Assembly: GCA_934155265.1 (NCBI GenBank)
Contig: CAKPGU010000003.1
Location: forward strand, 1-64,000
Source: an uncultured Clostridia bacterium
GTDB taxonomy: Bacteria; Bacillota; Clostridia; TANB77; CAG-508
DNA length: 64,000 nucleotides
Reading direction: 5' to 3'
In this document: piece after piece, positions 51,760 through 60,680 of the stretch
Layout of the letters: every line of letters starts with the position of its first letter
How positions within the stretch are numbered: position 1 is the stretch's first letter
Made by a program: the position numbers and the translations under genes
The notes under the pieces: model-generated
The model's input: only the letters and a program-made list of their open reading frames with translations
Database searches by the model: none
What the model was told of the DNA's origin: nothing

Positions 51760-52531
51760 ACAAGTATATTACTATAAAGATGAATTAAATGATGAATTTT
51801 CAGGAGCAAAAATTACACCAAGGATTATTGATGAGAAGTATAAGTACATTCACAAAAATCCTTTGTGGAATTTTGCTTCTCTTTTATTACAAAATGTATT
51901 AAGCATGCCAATAAAAATATTATATGGAAAAATAAAATTTAGAATAAAATATATAGGAAAAGAAAAACTAAAGCCATATAGAAAAGAAGGATATTTTGTA
52001 TATGTAAATCATACGCAAGTATTTGCAGATGTTTTTATTCCAAGTTTACCAATGTATCCCAAAAGAAATCATTTTATAGTAAATCCAGAAAATGTTTCTA
52101 TGAAAATATTAGGAAACGGAATTCAATTACTTGGAGCAATACCAATTCCAAATAATAAAAATGGAATGAAAAATTTTATAAATGCAATAGAAACACATAT
52201 AAAAAAAGGACATCCAATTACAATATATCCTGAAGCACATATTTGGCCATATTATACTAAAATAAGACCATTTAAAGCCGTATCATTTAAATATCCTATT
52301 CAATATAATAAACCAACTTTTTGTATGACAAATACATATCAAAGTTATGGAAAAAATAACGATAAAGTAAAAATAGTTACATATATTGATGGACCATTTT
52401 TTGCAGATACATCTTTAAGTATACATGATCAGAAAATGAATTTGCGAAATCAAGTATATAACTGTATGGTGGAAAGAAGTAAAAATAGTAATATTGCAGT
52501 TATAGAATATAGAAAAGACCTCGAAATATAA
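51746..52531 (+). CDS. PlsC-like lysophospholipid acyltransferase
   Basis: 261 residues. VYVNHTQVFADVFIPS carries histidine and aspartate spaced as HX5D instead of HX4D, a spacing I recall from some Firmicutes members of this family (HTQ-x-x-x-D). LGAIPIPNNKNGM and ITIYPEAHIWPYY are further PlsC-type blocks. No clear membrane helix. It overlaps the fused gene before it by 14 bases (ATG 51746; ATG 51749 is an equally good start behind AGAGGA). The third member of the cluster, it ends at a strong terminator. Confidence 0.8.
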   Translation: MMKSKQVYYYKDELNDEFSGAKITPRIIDEKYKYIHKNPLWNFASLLLQNVLSMPIKILYGKIKFRIKYIGKEKLKPYRKEGYFVYVNHTQVFADVFIPSLPMYPKRNHFIVNPENVSMKILGNGIQLLGAIPIPNNKNGMKNFINAIETHIKKGHPITIYPEAHIWPYYTKIRPFKAVSFKYPIQYNKPTFCMTNTYQSYGKNNDKVKIVTYIDGPFFADTSLSIHDQKMNLRNQVYNCMVERSKNSNIAVIEYRKDLEI

Positions 52532-52573
52532 ACTTTGAATGTGATGAGAATTTTATATTTCGAGGTCTTTTGA
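52513..52573 (+). terminator. Strong terminator overlapping stop codon
   Basis: AAAAGACCTCGAAATATAAA (52513-52532) is exactly complementary to 52552-52571; the left arm contains the stop codon of the acyltransferase gene. Confidence 0.9.
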
Positions 52574-52668
52574 AAAATTATTTATAAAAAACAAGAAAAA
52601 CTATTTAATATAATACAAAAATCTGTTATAATATACATTATGTATAAAAGGAAGGAATGAGATAAAAA

Positions 52669-53760
52669 GTGAAAATAGGAATAGTAGGATTACCAAATGT
52701 AGGAAAAAGTACAATGTTTAACAGTATAACAAAAGCAGGAGCTGAATGTGCAAATTATCCATTTTGTACAATAGAACCAAATGTAGGAGTTGTAGCTGTT
52801 CCAGATGAAAGAATAGATAAATTAGCAGAAATGTACAAGCCACAAAAAGTAACAAAAGCTGTGGTAGAATTTGTAGATATTGCAGGACTTGTAAAAGGAG
52901 CAAGTAAAGGCGAAGGACTTGGAAATAAATTTTTATCACATATTCGTGAAGTTGATGCAATATGTCAAGTAGTAAGATGTTTTGAAGATTCAAATGTAAT
53001 ACATGTAGATGGAAATGTTAACCCATTAAGGGATATTGAAACAATAAATCTTGAATTAATATTCGCAGATATGGAAACACTAACAAAAAGATTAGATAAA
53101 GCTAAAAAAGGTTTAAAAGCAGATAAAAAATATCAAGCAGAAATTGATTTTATAGAAAAAATAAAATCAAATTTAGAAAAAGGTATTCCTGCTAGAGCTT
53201 TAGAATATAACGAAGATGAACAAGAAATGTTAAAAGAAATGTTTTTATTAACTGCAAAACCAATAATTTATATTGCAAACATATCAGAAGACCAAATACA
53301 AAATGCTGATAATGAAGAAATGGTAAAGCAAGTAAAAGAATATGCTTCAAAAGAAAATGCAGAAGTAATACCATTATGTGTTAAAATAGAAGAGGAGTTA
53401 TCAGGATTAGAAGAAGAAGATAAAAAAGAAATGCTAGAAGCTTTAGGATTAGAAGAATCAGGACTAGATAAATTAATTAAAAAGAGTTATGATTTACTAG
53501 GACTAATGTCATTCTTAACAGCAGGAGAACCAGAGGTAAGAGCATGGACAATAAAAAAAGGAACAAAAGCACCAAAAGCAGCTGGAAAAATACATTCAGA
53601 TATAGAAAGAGGGTTTATAAAAGCAGAAATCGTATCATATGATGATTTAGTAAGAGAAGGATCAATGGTTGCTGCAAAGGAAAAAGGTTTAGTCCGTCAA
53701 GAAGGAAAAGAATATATAATGCAAGATGGAGATGTTGTATTATTTAAATTTAATGTATAA
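52669..53760 (+). CDS. ychF: Ribosome-binding ATPase YchF
   Basis: 363 residues, starting at GTG 52669 behind GGAAGGAATGAG. Obg-family G domain: GLPNVGKSTMFNSIT (6-20), FVDIAGLVKGASKGEGLGNKFL (G3 region), and a noncanonical NxxE-like position (IANISEDQ) as in YchF, giving ATP rather than GTP preference. A coiled coil (about 130-200) and the C-terminal TGS-like domain (LMSFLTAGEPEVRAWTIKKGTKAPKAAG) complete the family pattern. It binds ribosomes and is linked to stress responses. It is a single-gene unit. Confidence 0.95.
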   Translation: MKIGIVGLPNVGKSTMFNSITKAGAECANYPFCTIEPNVGVVAVPDERIDKLAEMYKPQKVTKAVVEFVDIAGLVKGASKGEGLGNKFLSHIREVDAICQVVRCFEDSNVIHVDGNVNPLRDIETINLELIFADMETLTKRLDKAKKGLKADKKYQAEIDFIEKIKSNLEKGIPARALEYNEDEQEMLKEMFLLTAKPIIYIANISEDQIQNADNEEMVKQVKEYASKENAEVIPLCVKIEEELSGLEEEDKKEMLEALGLEESGLDKLIKKSYDLLGLMSFLTAGEPEVRAWTIKKGTKAPKAAGKIHSDIERGFIKAEIVSYDDLVREGSMVAAKEKGLVRQEGKEYIMQDGDVVLFKFNV

Positions 53761-53824
53761 AGATGATAAAATTCCATATTTTATTACAAAAATAAAAATA
53801 ATATAAAAAAATATGCAAAAAAAC

Positions 53825-53853
53825 TTGCAATTATAAAAAAAATGTAGTATAAA
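53825..53853 (+). promoter_or_regulatory. Probable sigma-A promoter
   Basis: TTGCAA (53825-53830) and TATAAA (53848-53853), 17 bases apart, upstream of the surface-protein gene. Confidence 0.5.
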
Positions 53854-53904
53854 TAAAAGAGAGATAATACGATAGATAAAAAATATTAAGAAAGAGGTAT
53901 GAAA

Positions 53905-54270
53905 ATGAAAAAAACAAAAATATTAAAAACATTAATAGTTTTAATTATGGGAATAATTTTATTTACAATGTCAACAAATGTATTTGCTTTAGATGATGCT
54001 GATTCAGATCTTAATTTTTACGAAGATACAAGTGATCAATTAGATACAAATACAAATACAAATACTAATACAAACACTAATACAAACACAAACACTAATA
54101 CAAATACAAACGCAAATAATAGCCTAACAACTAATACTGCTAATAATTATAATACAAGCTTACCAAAAGCAGGAGCACCTGAAAATACAATGATAATAGT
54201 TGTGGTAACTGTTTTAGGAATAACAGCTGTTTATGCATATAAAAAAGTAAAAGAATATAAAAACATATAA
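53905..54270 (+). CDS. Small surface protein with Thr-Asn repeats and LPKAG sorting signal
   Basis: 121 residues from ATG 53905 (an ATG at 53899 lies too close to the AAAGAGGT site). A signal peptide (LKTLIVLIMGIILFTMSTNVFA) is followed by an acidic stretch and a run of 11 Thr-Asn pairs (54046-54111). LPKAG, a hydrophobic helix (TMIIVVVTVLGITAVYA) and a basic tail (YKKVKEYK) form a sortase-type cell-wall sorting signal. The repeat would be a flexible spacer possibly modified on Thr/Asn. No sortase gene is in the window. Confidence 0.7.
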   Translation: MKKTKILKTLIVLIMGIILFTMSTNVFALDDADSDLNFYEDTSDQLDTNTNTNTNTNTNTNTNTNTNTNANNSLTTNTANNYNTSLPKAGAPENTMIIVVVTVLGITAVYAYKKVKEYKNI

Positions 54271-54284
54271 GAGAAAAGTAAAAT

Positions 54285-54475
54285 AAAGGTTTCTAACAGA
54301 GAAAATCAATCAAAGGTTGAGAGTTGATTTTAGAAAACATATTTGAAAACTAACTCTTTAAGTTTCTAGTGAATAAGCTAGACGTTTAAGATGCGTTAAA
54401 TCTAATTAAGTAAAAAAATGGGATGGAACCGTGTATATAGCACTCCTATAAGTAGAAATACTTATAGGAGTTTTT
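54285..54475 (+). promoter_or_regulatory. T-box riboswitch controlling thrS
   Basis: GGGATGGAACCGTG (54420-54433) is a variant T-box: the usual GCG after ACC reads GTG. TGGA would pair with a tRNA 3' end UCCA, matching the discriminator U of tRNA(Thr) in Firmicutes. The terminator follows with ACTCCTATAAGTA paired to TACTTATAGGAGT (54442-54471) and a T run. Upstream AAAATCAA/TTGATTTT and CAGAGAAAA resemble Stem I, but the specifier could not be assigned. No promoter of its own was clear. Confidence 0.82.
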
Positions 54476-54520
54476 GACGTTTTGAATTGTAATTTATATA
54501 ATATAAAGGAGGAATTTTAA

Positions 54521-56464
54521 ATGATAAAAGTAACATTAAAAGATGGAAAAGTTCTAGAAGTGGAAAATGGAAAATCAATATTAGAAGTAGCTAAACAAAT
54601 AAGTGAAGGATTAGCAAGAATGGCAACTTGTGGAGAGGTAAATGGAAAAGTAGAAGACTTAAGGTTTGAACTAAATGAAGATTGTTCATTAAATATATGT
54701 ACATTTGAAAACAGTGAAGAAGGAAAAAAAGCATATTGGCATACAACTGCACACATAATGGCACAAGCAATAAAAAGATTATATTCAAATGTTCAGCTTG
54801 CAATTGGACCAGCAATAGCAAATGGATTTTACTATGATTTTGACACAGAACATAGATTTTCAGAAGAAGATTTCGAAAAGATAGAACAAGAAATGAAAAA
54901 GATTATAAAAGAAGATTTAGCAATTGAAAGATTCGAACTTCCAAGAAAAGAAGCTATTAAATTAATGAAAGAAGCAAATGAAGGATATAAAGTAGAGCTT
55001 ATAGAGGAACTACCAGAAGGAGAAGTAATTTCATTTTATAAACAAGGAGAATATGTTGACTTGTGTGCAGGTCCACATTTAATGAGTACAGGAAAAGTAA
55101 AAGCCATAAAATTATTGTCTACATCAGGTGCTTATTGGAGAGGTGACGAAAAAAATAAAATGCTTCAAAGAATTTATGGCATTTCATATCCAAAGGCAAG
55201 TCAATTAGAAGAATATTTAAAATTATTAGAAGAAGCTAAAGAAAGAGATCACAGAAAAATAGGAAAAGAACTTGAATTATTTATGACACATGAATTAGTA
55301 GGTTCAGGGCTTCCAATGTATTTACCACATGGTGCAACAATAAGAAGAACATTAGAAAGATATATTCAAGATAAAGAAATTGAATTGGGATATGATCATG
55401 TATATACACCATGCCTTGCAAATGTTGAGCTATACAAAACAAGTGGACATTGGGACCATTACAAAGAGGATATGTTCCCTGCAATGAAAATGGATAATGA
55501 AGAAATGGTTTTAAGACCAATGAATTGTCCTCACCATATGTTAATATATAAGAGCAAAACACGTTCTTATAGAGATTTACCAATTAGAATCGGTGAACTT
55601 GCAAATGACTTTAGATATGAAAACAGTGGAGCTGTTTGTGGACTAGAAAGGGTAAGACAAATGTGCCAGAATGATGCACACTTATTTGTTAGACCAGACC
55701 AAATAAAAGAAGAAGTGGGAAATGTATTAAAATTAATTAAAGAAGTATATCAAAAAGATTTCGGATTTTCTGCTGATTCATTTAAATATAGATTATCATT
55801 AAGAGATAAAAAGAATAAAGAAAAATATATAGACAATGATGAAATGTGGGAAACAGCTGAAGAACAATTAAGAGCAATATTAAAAGATATGAATATTGAT
55901 TTTTATGAAGCAGAAGGAGAAGCAGCATTTTATGGACCAAAGATTGATATTCAAATAAAGACTGCTCTAAATCATGATATTACAATTCCAACATGTCAAT
56001 TGGATTTTGCATTACCAGAAAGATTTGATTTAAACTTTATAGGTGAAGATAACAAAGAACATAGACCAGTAGTAATTCATAGAGCAATTTTAGGTTCTTC
56101 TGATAGATTTATATCATTCTTGATTGAAGAAACAAAAGGCTTCTTCCCTGTATGGCTATCACCTGTACAAGTGAAAATATTACCAATTACAGATAATCAA
56201 ATTGAATATGCAAAAGAAATTGAAAGTGAATTAAAGAAAAGTAAAATAAGAGTTGAATTAGATGAATCTAATGAAAAAATAGGATACAAAATTAGAAAAG
56301 CTCAACTTGAAAAAGTTCCATATATGCTAGTTCTTGGAGCAAAGGAACAAGAAGGAAATCTTGTGGCAGTTCGTTCTAGAAGAGATGGAGATATTGGACA
56401 AATGAAGAAAGATGAATTTATTGCTAAAGTTCAAGAAGAAATTAATGATAAAGTTATAGGATAA
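54521..56464 (+). CDS. thrS: Threonyl-tRNA synthetase
   Basis: 647 residues. TGS domain (1-60), editing domain with HTTAHIMAQAIKRLY and DLCAGPHLMSTG (zinc-like histidines), catalytic class II core with RPMNCPHHMLIYK and GAVCGLERVRQM, and a C-terminal anticodon domain (VQVKILPITDNQ onward). It charges tRNA(Thr) and edits Ser. AAGGAGG precedes the ATG, after the T-box terminator. Length and motifs are standard. Confidence 0.96.
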   Translation: MIKVTLKDGKVLEVENGKSILEVAKQISEGLARMATCGEVNGKVEDLRFELNEDCSLNICTFENSEEGKKAYWHTTAHIMAQAIKRLYSNVQLAIGPAIANGFYYDFDTEHRFSEEDFEKIEQEMKKIIKEDLAIERFELPRKEAIKLMKEANEGYKVELIEELPEGEVISFYKQGEYVDLCAGPHLMSTGKVKAIKLLSTSGAYWRGDEKNKMLQRIYGISYPKASQLEEYLKLLEEAKERDHRKIGKELELFMTHELVGSGLPMYLPHGATIRRTLERYIQDKEIELGYDHVYTPCLANVELYKTSGHWDHYKEDMFPAMKMDNEEMVLRPMNCPHHMLIYKSKTRSYRDLPIRIGELANDFRYENSGAVCGLERVRQMCQNDAHLFVRPDQIKEEVGNVLKLIKEVYQKDFGFSADSFKYRLSLRDKKNKEKYIDNDEMWETAEEQLRAILKDMNIDFYEAEGEAAFYGPKIDIQIKTALNHDITIPTCQLDFALPERFDLNFIGEDNKEHRPVVIHRAILGSSDRFISFLIEETKGFFPVWLSPVQVKILPITDNQIEYAKEIESELKKSKIRVELDESNEKIGYKIRKAQLEKVPYMLVLGAKEQEGNLVAVRSRRDGDIGQMKKDEFIAKVQEEINDKVIG

Positions 56465-56493
56465 AGTTGTTGCCCATGCTGGACACAGATAAA

Positions 56494-56523
56494 AGCCCGC
56501 AAGTAAATTATACTTGCGGGTCT
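56494..56523 (+). terminator. Intrinsic terminator after thrS
   Basis: GCCCGCAAGTA pairs with TACTTGCGGGT around AAATTA; the tail TCTTAAAT is only moderately T-rich. Confidence 0.7.
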
Positions 56524-56536
56524 TAAATGTAAATAA

Positions 56537-56564
56537 CCTTCCGGCTATGCCGGAGGATTTTTAT
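56537..56564. terminator. Second terminator between convergent genes
   Basis: CCTTCCGGC and GCCGGAGG pair around TAT and are followed by ATTTTT on the plus strand; it lies between thrS and the minus-strand gene. Confidence 0.65.
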
Positions 56565-56572
56565 TAATGAAA

Positions 56573-57127
56573 TCAGTTTTGAAAAAAGCTCAAATCAAAT
56601 TTAACAGTTACTGTTTCGTACATGCCCATTTCATTGGATGGAAATAAACATTTTTTTGAAGTTGATCGTGATTTTTTTACAATACCTTCATAACCATTGA
56701 AAGTGCTCAATTGTTCATCAAAATATTGTTCAAAAACCATAATGTTATTTTCTTTGAAATAGGTACTGTCGCCAACATATGCAGAAATCCTAATAAAAAC
56801 TTTAGGTTTTTCTGAAAAAGCGATAATTACTTTTTCAATAAAGAAGATGTCGTATGTATTGTGATAATCTTCTTCTGAAAATTCTAACTCGAGTGATTCA
56901 CACTCGGGAAAAAAATCATATTCTTCATGAATCATGTCATGTAACAAATAAGAACGGGTTAATATGGCTTTCTTTTTCACAAAGTCTACATATGCAACAC
57001 TGCAACTGTCCAAGATTGGTGTTCTTTCGATTACTGCTTTAACTTCGTTTAAAAAATCAACCCACCGTTTTTTCTGTTCATTTTCCATTGCTTTTTTTCC
57101 TTGTTTGAGTATTTCTTCAAATTTCAT
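56573..57127 (-). CDS. Hypothetical cytoplasmic protein
   Basis: 184 residues on the minus strand starting MKFEEILKQGKKAMENEQKK, with AAGGAGGAAAA before ATG 57127-57125. Mixed alpha/beta: a helical start, then strands (KKAILTRSYLLHDMIHEEYD, YDIFFIEKVIIAF, KPKVFIRISAYVG). No membrane helix or signal. It stands alone between the thrS terminators and repeat copy B. No family was recognised. Its fold could be of a phage or toxin-immunity type, but this is speculation. Confidence 0.6.
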   Translation of the reverse strand: MKFEEILKQGKKAMENEQKKRWVDFLNEVKAVIERTPILDSCSVAYVDFVKKKAILTRSYLLHDMIHEEYDFFPECESLELEFSEEDYHNTYDIFFIEKVIIAFSEKPKVFIRISAYVGDSTYFKENNIMVFEQYFDEQLSTFNGYEGIVKKSRSTSKKCLFPSNEMGMYETVTVKFDLSFFQN

Positions 57128-57250
57128 AAATTTTCCTCCTTGCCAATTGGCTGTTGTTCTCATATATTGTTTTACCATGAGAAATTTATAAGTTACTTTT
57201 CCATTGATACTTCAATGAACTTATTATACCACTTTATGTAATCTTTTGTC

Positions 57251-57421
57251 AATTTGTACCTAAAGAAGGGATTATATATAAATATTTTGAAAACCTTACT
57301 GTCGCAACCAACAGATTATAAATCTTTGTAGGCTGCTCCATATCGCATTCGCTTCGCTCATTTGGTCGCTGGCGCGGTTTATCAAATGTTTATATATAAT
57401 CCCTTCTTTAGGTACAAAATT
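57251..57421 (-). repeat. Conserved-core palindromic element, copy B
   Basis: Arms 57251-57295 and 57376-57421 are complementary over about 45 bases with a few mismatches. The core 57296-57375 is the reverse complement of copy A's core (39656-39734), identical at both ends and differing mainly in a small internal hairpin. The arms (GTACCTAAAGAAGGGATTAT...) share nothing with copy A's arms. It lies before a MacB-type exporter gene, as copy A does. Confidence 0.85.
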
Positions 57422-57500
57422 TATTTAATTGAAATTTTTCACATAAAATTCACAATTACATAGTAAAATAATAATATTTGAGATAGAAAGGAAAGTGAAA

Positions 57501-60110
57501 ATGTTACAATTAAAAGGAATAACCAAAAATTATCTTTCAGGAGATAATGAAGTAAAAGCCTTAAAAGGAATAGACCTAGAATTTAGAGAAAGTGAATTTG
57601 TTTCAATATTAGGGCAAAGTGGATGTGGAAAAACCACAATGTTAAATATAATAGGGGGACTTGATAGATACACATCAGGAGATTTGATAATTAATGGAAA
57701 ATCTACAAAACAATTTAAAGACAAAGATTGGGATACATACAGAAATCATTCAGTAGGTTTTGTGTTTCAAAGTTATAATTTAATACCACATCAAACAGTA
57801 TTAGCTAATGTTGAATTAGCACTTACAATATCAGGAGTAGGAAAAGAAGAAAGACGAAAAAGAGCGATAGAAGCATTAACAAAAGTTGGGTTAGGTGACC
57901 AAATAAATAAAAAACCAAATCAAATGTCAGGTGGACAAATGCAAAGAGTTGCTATTGCAAGAGCTTTAGTAAATGACCCAGATATTTTACTTGCAGATGA
58001 GCCAACAGGAGCATTAGATTCTAAAACTAGTGAGCAAGTAATGGAAATATTAAAAGATATTTCAAAAGACAGATTAATAATAATGGTAACACACAACCCA
58101 GAATTAGCGGAGAAATATTCATCAAGAATAATTAAATTATTGGATGGAAAAGTAATTGATGATTCAAATCCATATACTGCAACAAAGAAAGATTTAGATA
58201 GAGCAAGAACCAAAAAAGAAAAATCAGGAAAAGCATCAATGAAATTTGCAACAGCAGTACATCTAAGTTTAAATAATTTAATGACTAAAAAGGGCAGAAC
58301 ATTTTTAACATCATTTGCAGGTTCAATAGGAATAATAGGAATTGCATTAATTCTTTCATTATCAAATGGAATGCAATCATATATAAATAAAGTAGAAGAA
58401 GATACATTATCATCATATCCGATAACAATTCAAGAATCATCTATTGATATGTCAAGTATGATGGAAGCAATGATGGGAAAAGATGATGGAGAAAAACATG
58501 ATAATGATAAAATATATTCAAGAGCAATTATGGGGGATATGTTAGAAACATTATCAAGCAAAGTCAAAACTAACAATTTGAAAGAATTTAAAGAGTTTGT
58601 TGAAAATGGTGACAGTGACATTAAAAATTATATAAACGCAATTCAATATGGATATAATTTAGATTTAAATATTTACAAAGAAAAAGAAGATGGAAGTGTA
58701 TATAAAGTAAATCCGAGTTCAGTACTAGAAAAAATAGGTTTTGGAGATATGGTAAAAGCACAAGAACAATCAAGTTCGATAATGTCATCAAGTAGTGCAA
58801 TGATGACAGAAACTGATGTATGGACAGAAATGCTTGATAATAAAGATCTAATAAACTCACAATATGATGTACTTGCAGGTAGAATGCCTGAAAAATATAA
58901 TGAAGTTGTATTAATAGCTGATAAGAATAATGAAGTAAGTGATTATACTTTATATTCATTAGGTATAAAAGATGTTTCAGGACTTGGAAATGCAATGGAA
59001 AAGTTGAAAAATGGTGAAGAAATTAAAACAAATAATGATAAAAACAGTTATTCTTATGATGAACTTTTAAATTATAAATTTAAAGTATTACTAAATACAG
59101 ATTATTACAAAAAGGTAGGAAATGTATGGCAAGATATGACAAATGATGAAGAATACATGAAACAAATTGTAGATAAAGCAGAAGAGATTCAAATTGTAGG
59201 AATTATTAAGCCAAATGAGAATACTGTTGCATCATCTTCAGCAGGATTAATTGGATATAATAAAGAATTAAAAGAATATGTAATAAACAAAGTAAATGAT
59301 GCTGAAATTGTTAAAGAGCAAAAAGCTAATCCTGAGATAAATGTATTTACAGGTATAAAATTCCCTGAAAATACAAATGGAACATTTGATTATACACAAT
59401 TATCAGATGAGCAAAAAGCTTATATGGCAACACTTTCAGAAGCAGAGCTTGCTCAATTAATGCAAACATATTCGAATAATGCGTCAGCTAATTATGATAA
59501 TAATTTGAGTAAGTTAGGGGTTGTAGATTTGGATAATCCATCAACAATTAATTTATACCCTAAAGATTTTGAATCAAAAGATAGGATTGCAGATATTATA
59601 ACAGATTATAATAATAAACAAACAGAACAAGGTAAAGAAGAAAATGTTATTAATTATACAGATTTTGTTGGAATTATGATGAGTTCTGTTTCAACTATAA
59701 TTAATGTAATTAGCTATGTATTAATTGCTTTTGTTGGAATATCACTTGTTGTTTCATCAATAATGATAGGTATTATAACATATATATCAGTACTTGAAAG
59801 AACTAAAGAGATTGGTATTTTGCGTAGTATAGGAGCTTCTAAGAAAGATGTTTCAAGAGTGTTTAATGCAGAAACATTGATTGTTGGTTTAGTTGCTGGT
59901 TTAATTGGTATTGGTGTGACTTTATTAATAGATATTCCAATTAATATTGTGATCGAACATTTAGTTAATATTTCTAGTATTGCAAAACTTCCAGTGGCAG
60001 GTGGAATTATATTAGTTGCTATTAGTGTTGGCTTGACTATGATTGCTGGCTTGATTCCTGCTAAGTTTGCTGCTAAACGTGATCCAGTGGAAGCTTTGAG
60101 AACTGAATAG
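57501..60110 (+). CDS. MacB-like ABC exporter, ATPase fused to FtsX permease
   Basis: 869 residues from ATG 57501 (GTG 57495 is possible) behind GAAAGGAAAG. ATPase domain (1-230): Walker A GQSGCGKTT, QMSGGQMQRVAIARALV, LLADEPTGALD. A membrane helix (FLTSFAGSIGIIGIALILSL), a very large external MacB-type domain (about 300-720), and three C-terminal helices with YISVLERTKEIGILRSIGASKKDV follow. It is a single-polypeptide exporter, probably a dimer. The partner at 39820/41492 is a split version. The substrate is unknown. Confidence 0.9.
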   Translation: MLQLKGITKNYLSGDNEVKALKGIDLEFRESEFVSILGQSGCGKTTMLNIIGGLDRYTSGDLIINGKSTKQFKDKDWDTYRNHSVGFVFQSYNLIPHQTVLANVELALTISGVGKEERRKRAIEALTKVGLGDQINKKPNQMSGGQMQRVAIARALVNDPDILLADEPTGALDSKTSEQVMEILKDISKDRLIIMVTHNPELAEKYSSRIIKLLDGKVIDDSNPYTATKKDLDRARTKKEKSGKASMKFATAVHLSLNNLMTKKGRTFLTSFAGSIGIIGIALILSLSNGMQSYINKVEEDTLSSYPITIQESSIDMSSMMEAMMGKDDGEKHDNDKIYSRAIMGDMLETLSSKVKTNNLKEFKEFVENGDSDIKNYINAIQYGYNLDLNIYKEKEDGSVYKVNPSSVLEKIGFGDMVKAQEQSSSIMSSSSAMMTETDVWTEMLDNKDLINSQYDVLAGRMPEKYNEVVLIADKNNEVSDYTLYSLGIKDVSGLGNAMEKLKNGEEIKTNNDKNSYSYDELLNYKFKVLLNTDYYKKVGNVWQDMTNDEEYMKQIVDKAEEIQIVGIIKPNENTVASSSAGLIGYNKELKEYVINKVNDAEIVKEQKANPEINVFTGIKFPENTNGTFDYTQLSDEQKAYMATLSEAELAQLMQTYSNNASANYDNNLSKLGVVDLDNPSTINLYPKDFESKDRIADIITDYNNKQTEQGKEENVINYTDFVGIMMSSVSTIINVISYVLIAFVGISLVVSSIMIGIITYISVLERTKEIGILRSIGASKKDVSRVFNAETLIVGLVAGLIGIGVTLLIDIPINIVIEHLVNISSIAKLPVAGGIILVAISVGLTMIAGLIPAKFAAKRDPVEALRTE

Positions 60111-60190
60111 ATTTTTGAATAATCTCCAATTTTTGTGAAAAATACATCAGGTCATCTCCAAAAAATGTGAAAAAATAGAAAAATGTAATA

Positions 60191-60246
60191 AAGAAGATCT
60201 TAAATATAAACCTAATAAAGGTTTATATTTAGGACCTTCTTTTAAA
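60191..60246 (+). terminator. Intrinsic terminator
   Basis: AAGAAGATCTTAAATATAAA with CC pairs with GGTTTATATTTAGGACCTTC plus TT (a few wobbles), followed by TTTAAAATTT. It ends the MacB-like gene's transcript. Confidence 0.75.
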
Positions 60247-60259
60247 ATTTAAAAATGTA

Positions 60260-60318
60260 TTGACAAAAAGCATACATTGTTATACAATGCATACAATATA
60301 CATAGCAATACTATGTAT
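60260..60318 (+). promoter_or_regulatory. Promoter and operators of padR operon
   Basis: TTGACA (60260-60265) and TACAAT (60283-60288) are 17 bases apart. CATTGTTATACAATG (60275-60289), a perfect 6+6 dyad, overlaps the -10 box. A second perfect dyad ATACATAG-CAATA-CTATGTAT (60298-60318) covers the region after the start. Both fit PadR-type operators (ATGT/ACAT half-sites) and suggest autorepression. Confidence 0.75.
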
Positions 60319-60341
60319 AAATTTACAAAGGAGTGATTATA

Positions 60342-60680
60342 ATGAAAGTTGACAGAGAATTATTAAAAGGAAGTACGAACTTACTTGTATTAAGTGTTTT
60401 AGAGAATGAAAACATGTATGGATATGAGATGATAAAGAAAATTAAAGCAAAATCAGAAAATGTATTTGAATTTCAAGAAGGTACATTATATCCAATACTT
60501 CATAAATTAGAAGAAAAAGGATGGATAAAATCATATTGGGATGAAGTATCAGGCAAAAAAAGAAAATATTATGCAATTACAGAAGAAGGTAAAAAACACT
60601 TAAAATCTAAAAAAGAAGAATGGCAATTATTTAGTACAAATGTAAATAAGGTTATTGGAGGTGTTTTATTTGAATACTAA
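60342..60680 (+). CDS. PadR-family transcriptional repressor
   Basis: 112 residues from ATG 60342 behind AAAGGAGTG. The winged helix shows LLVLSVLENENMYGYEMIKKIK, FQEGTLYPILHKLEEKGWIKSYW and KRKYYAITEEGKKHLK, all PadR signatures. The short C-terminal helix defines the PadR-s2 type. It overlaps the next gene by 11 bases, coupling it to an FtsW-like protein with a HAAS domain, a common PadR arrangement. Ligand unknown. Confidence 0.92.
   Translation: MKVDRELLKGSTNLLVLSVLENENMYGYEMIKKIKAKSENVFEFQEGTLYPILHKLEEKGWIKSYWDEVSGKKRKYYAITEEGKKHLKSKKEEWQLFSTNVNKVIGGVLFEY

Noticed and set aside
52000..52030. HX5D spacing as a sign that the second acyltransferase is dead.
   Set aside because: I recall the HTQ-xxx-D form from other Firmicutes members of the family, so the spacing alone is not evidence of inactivity.
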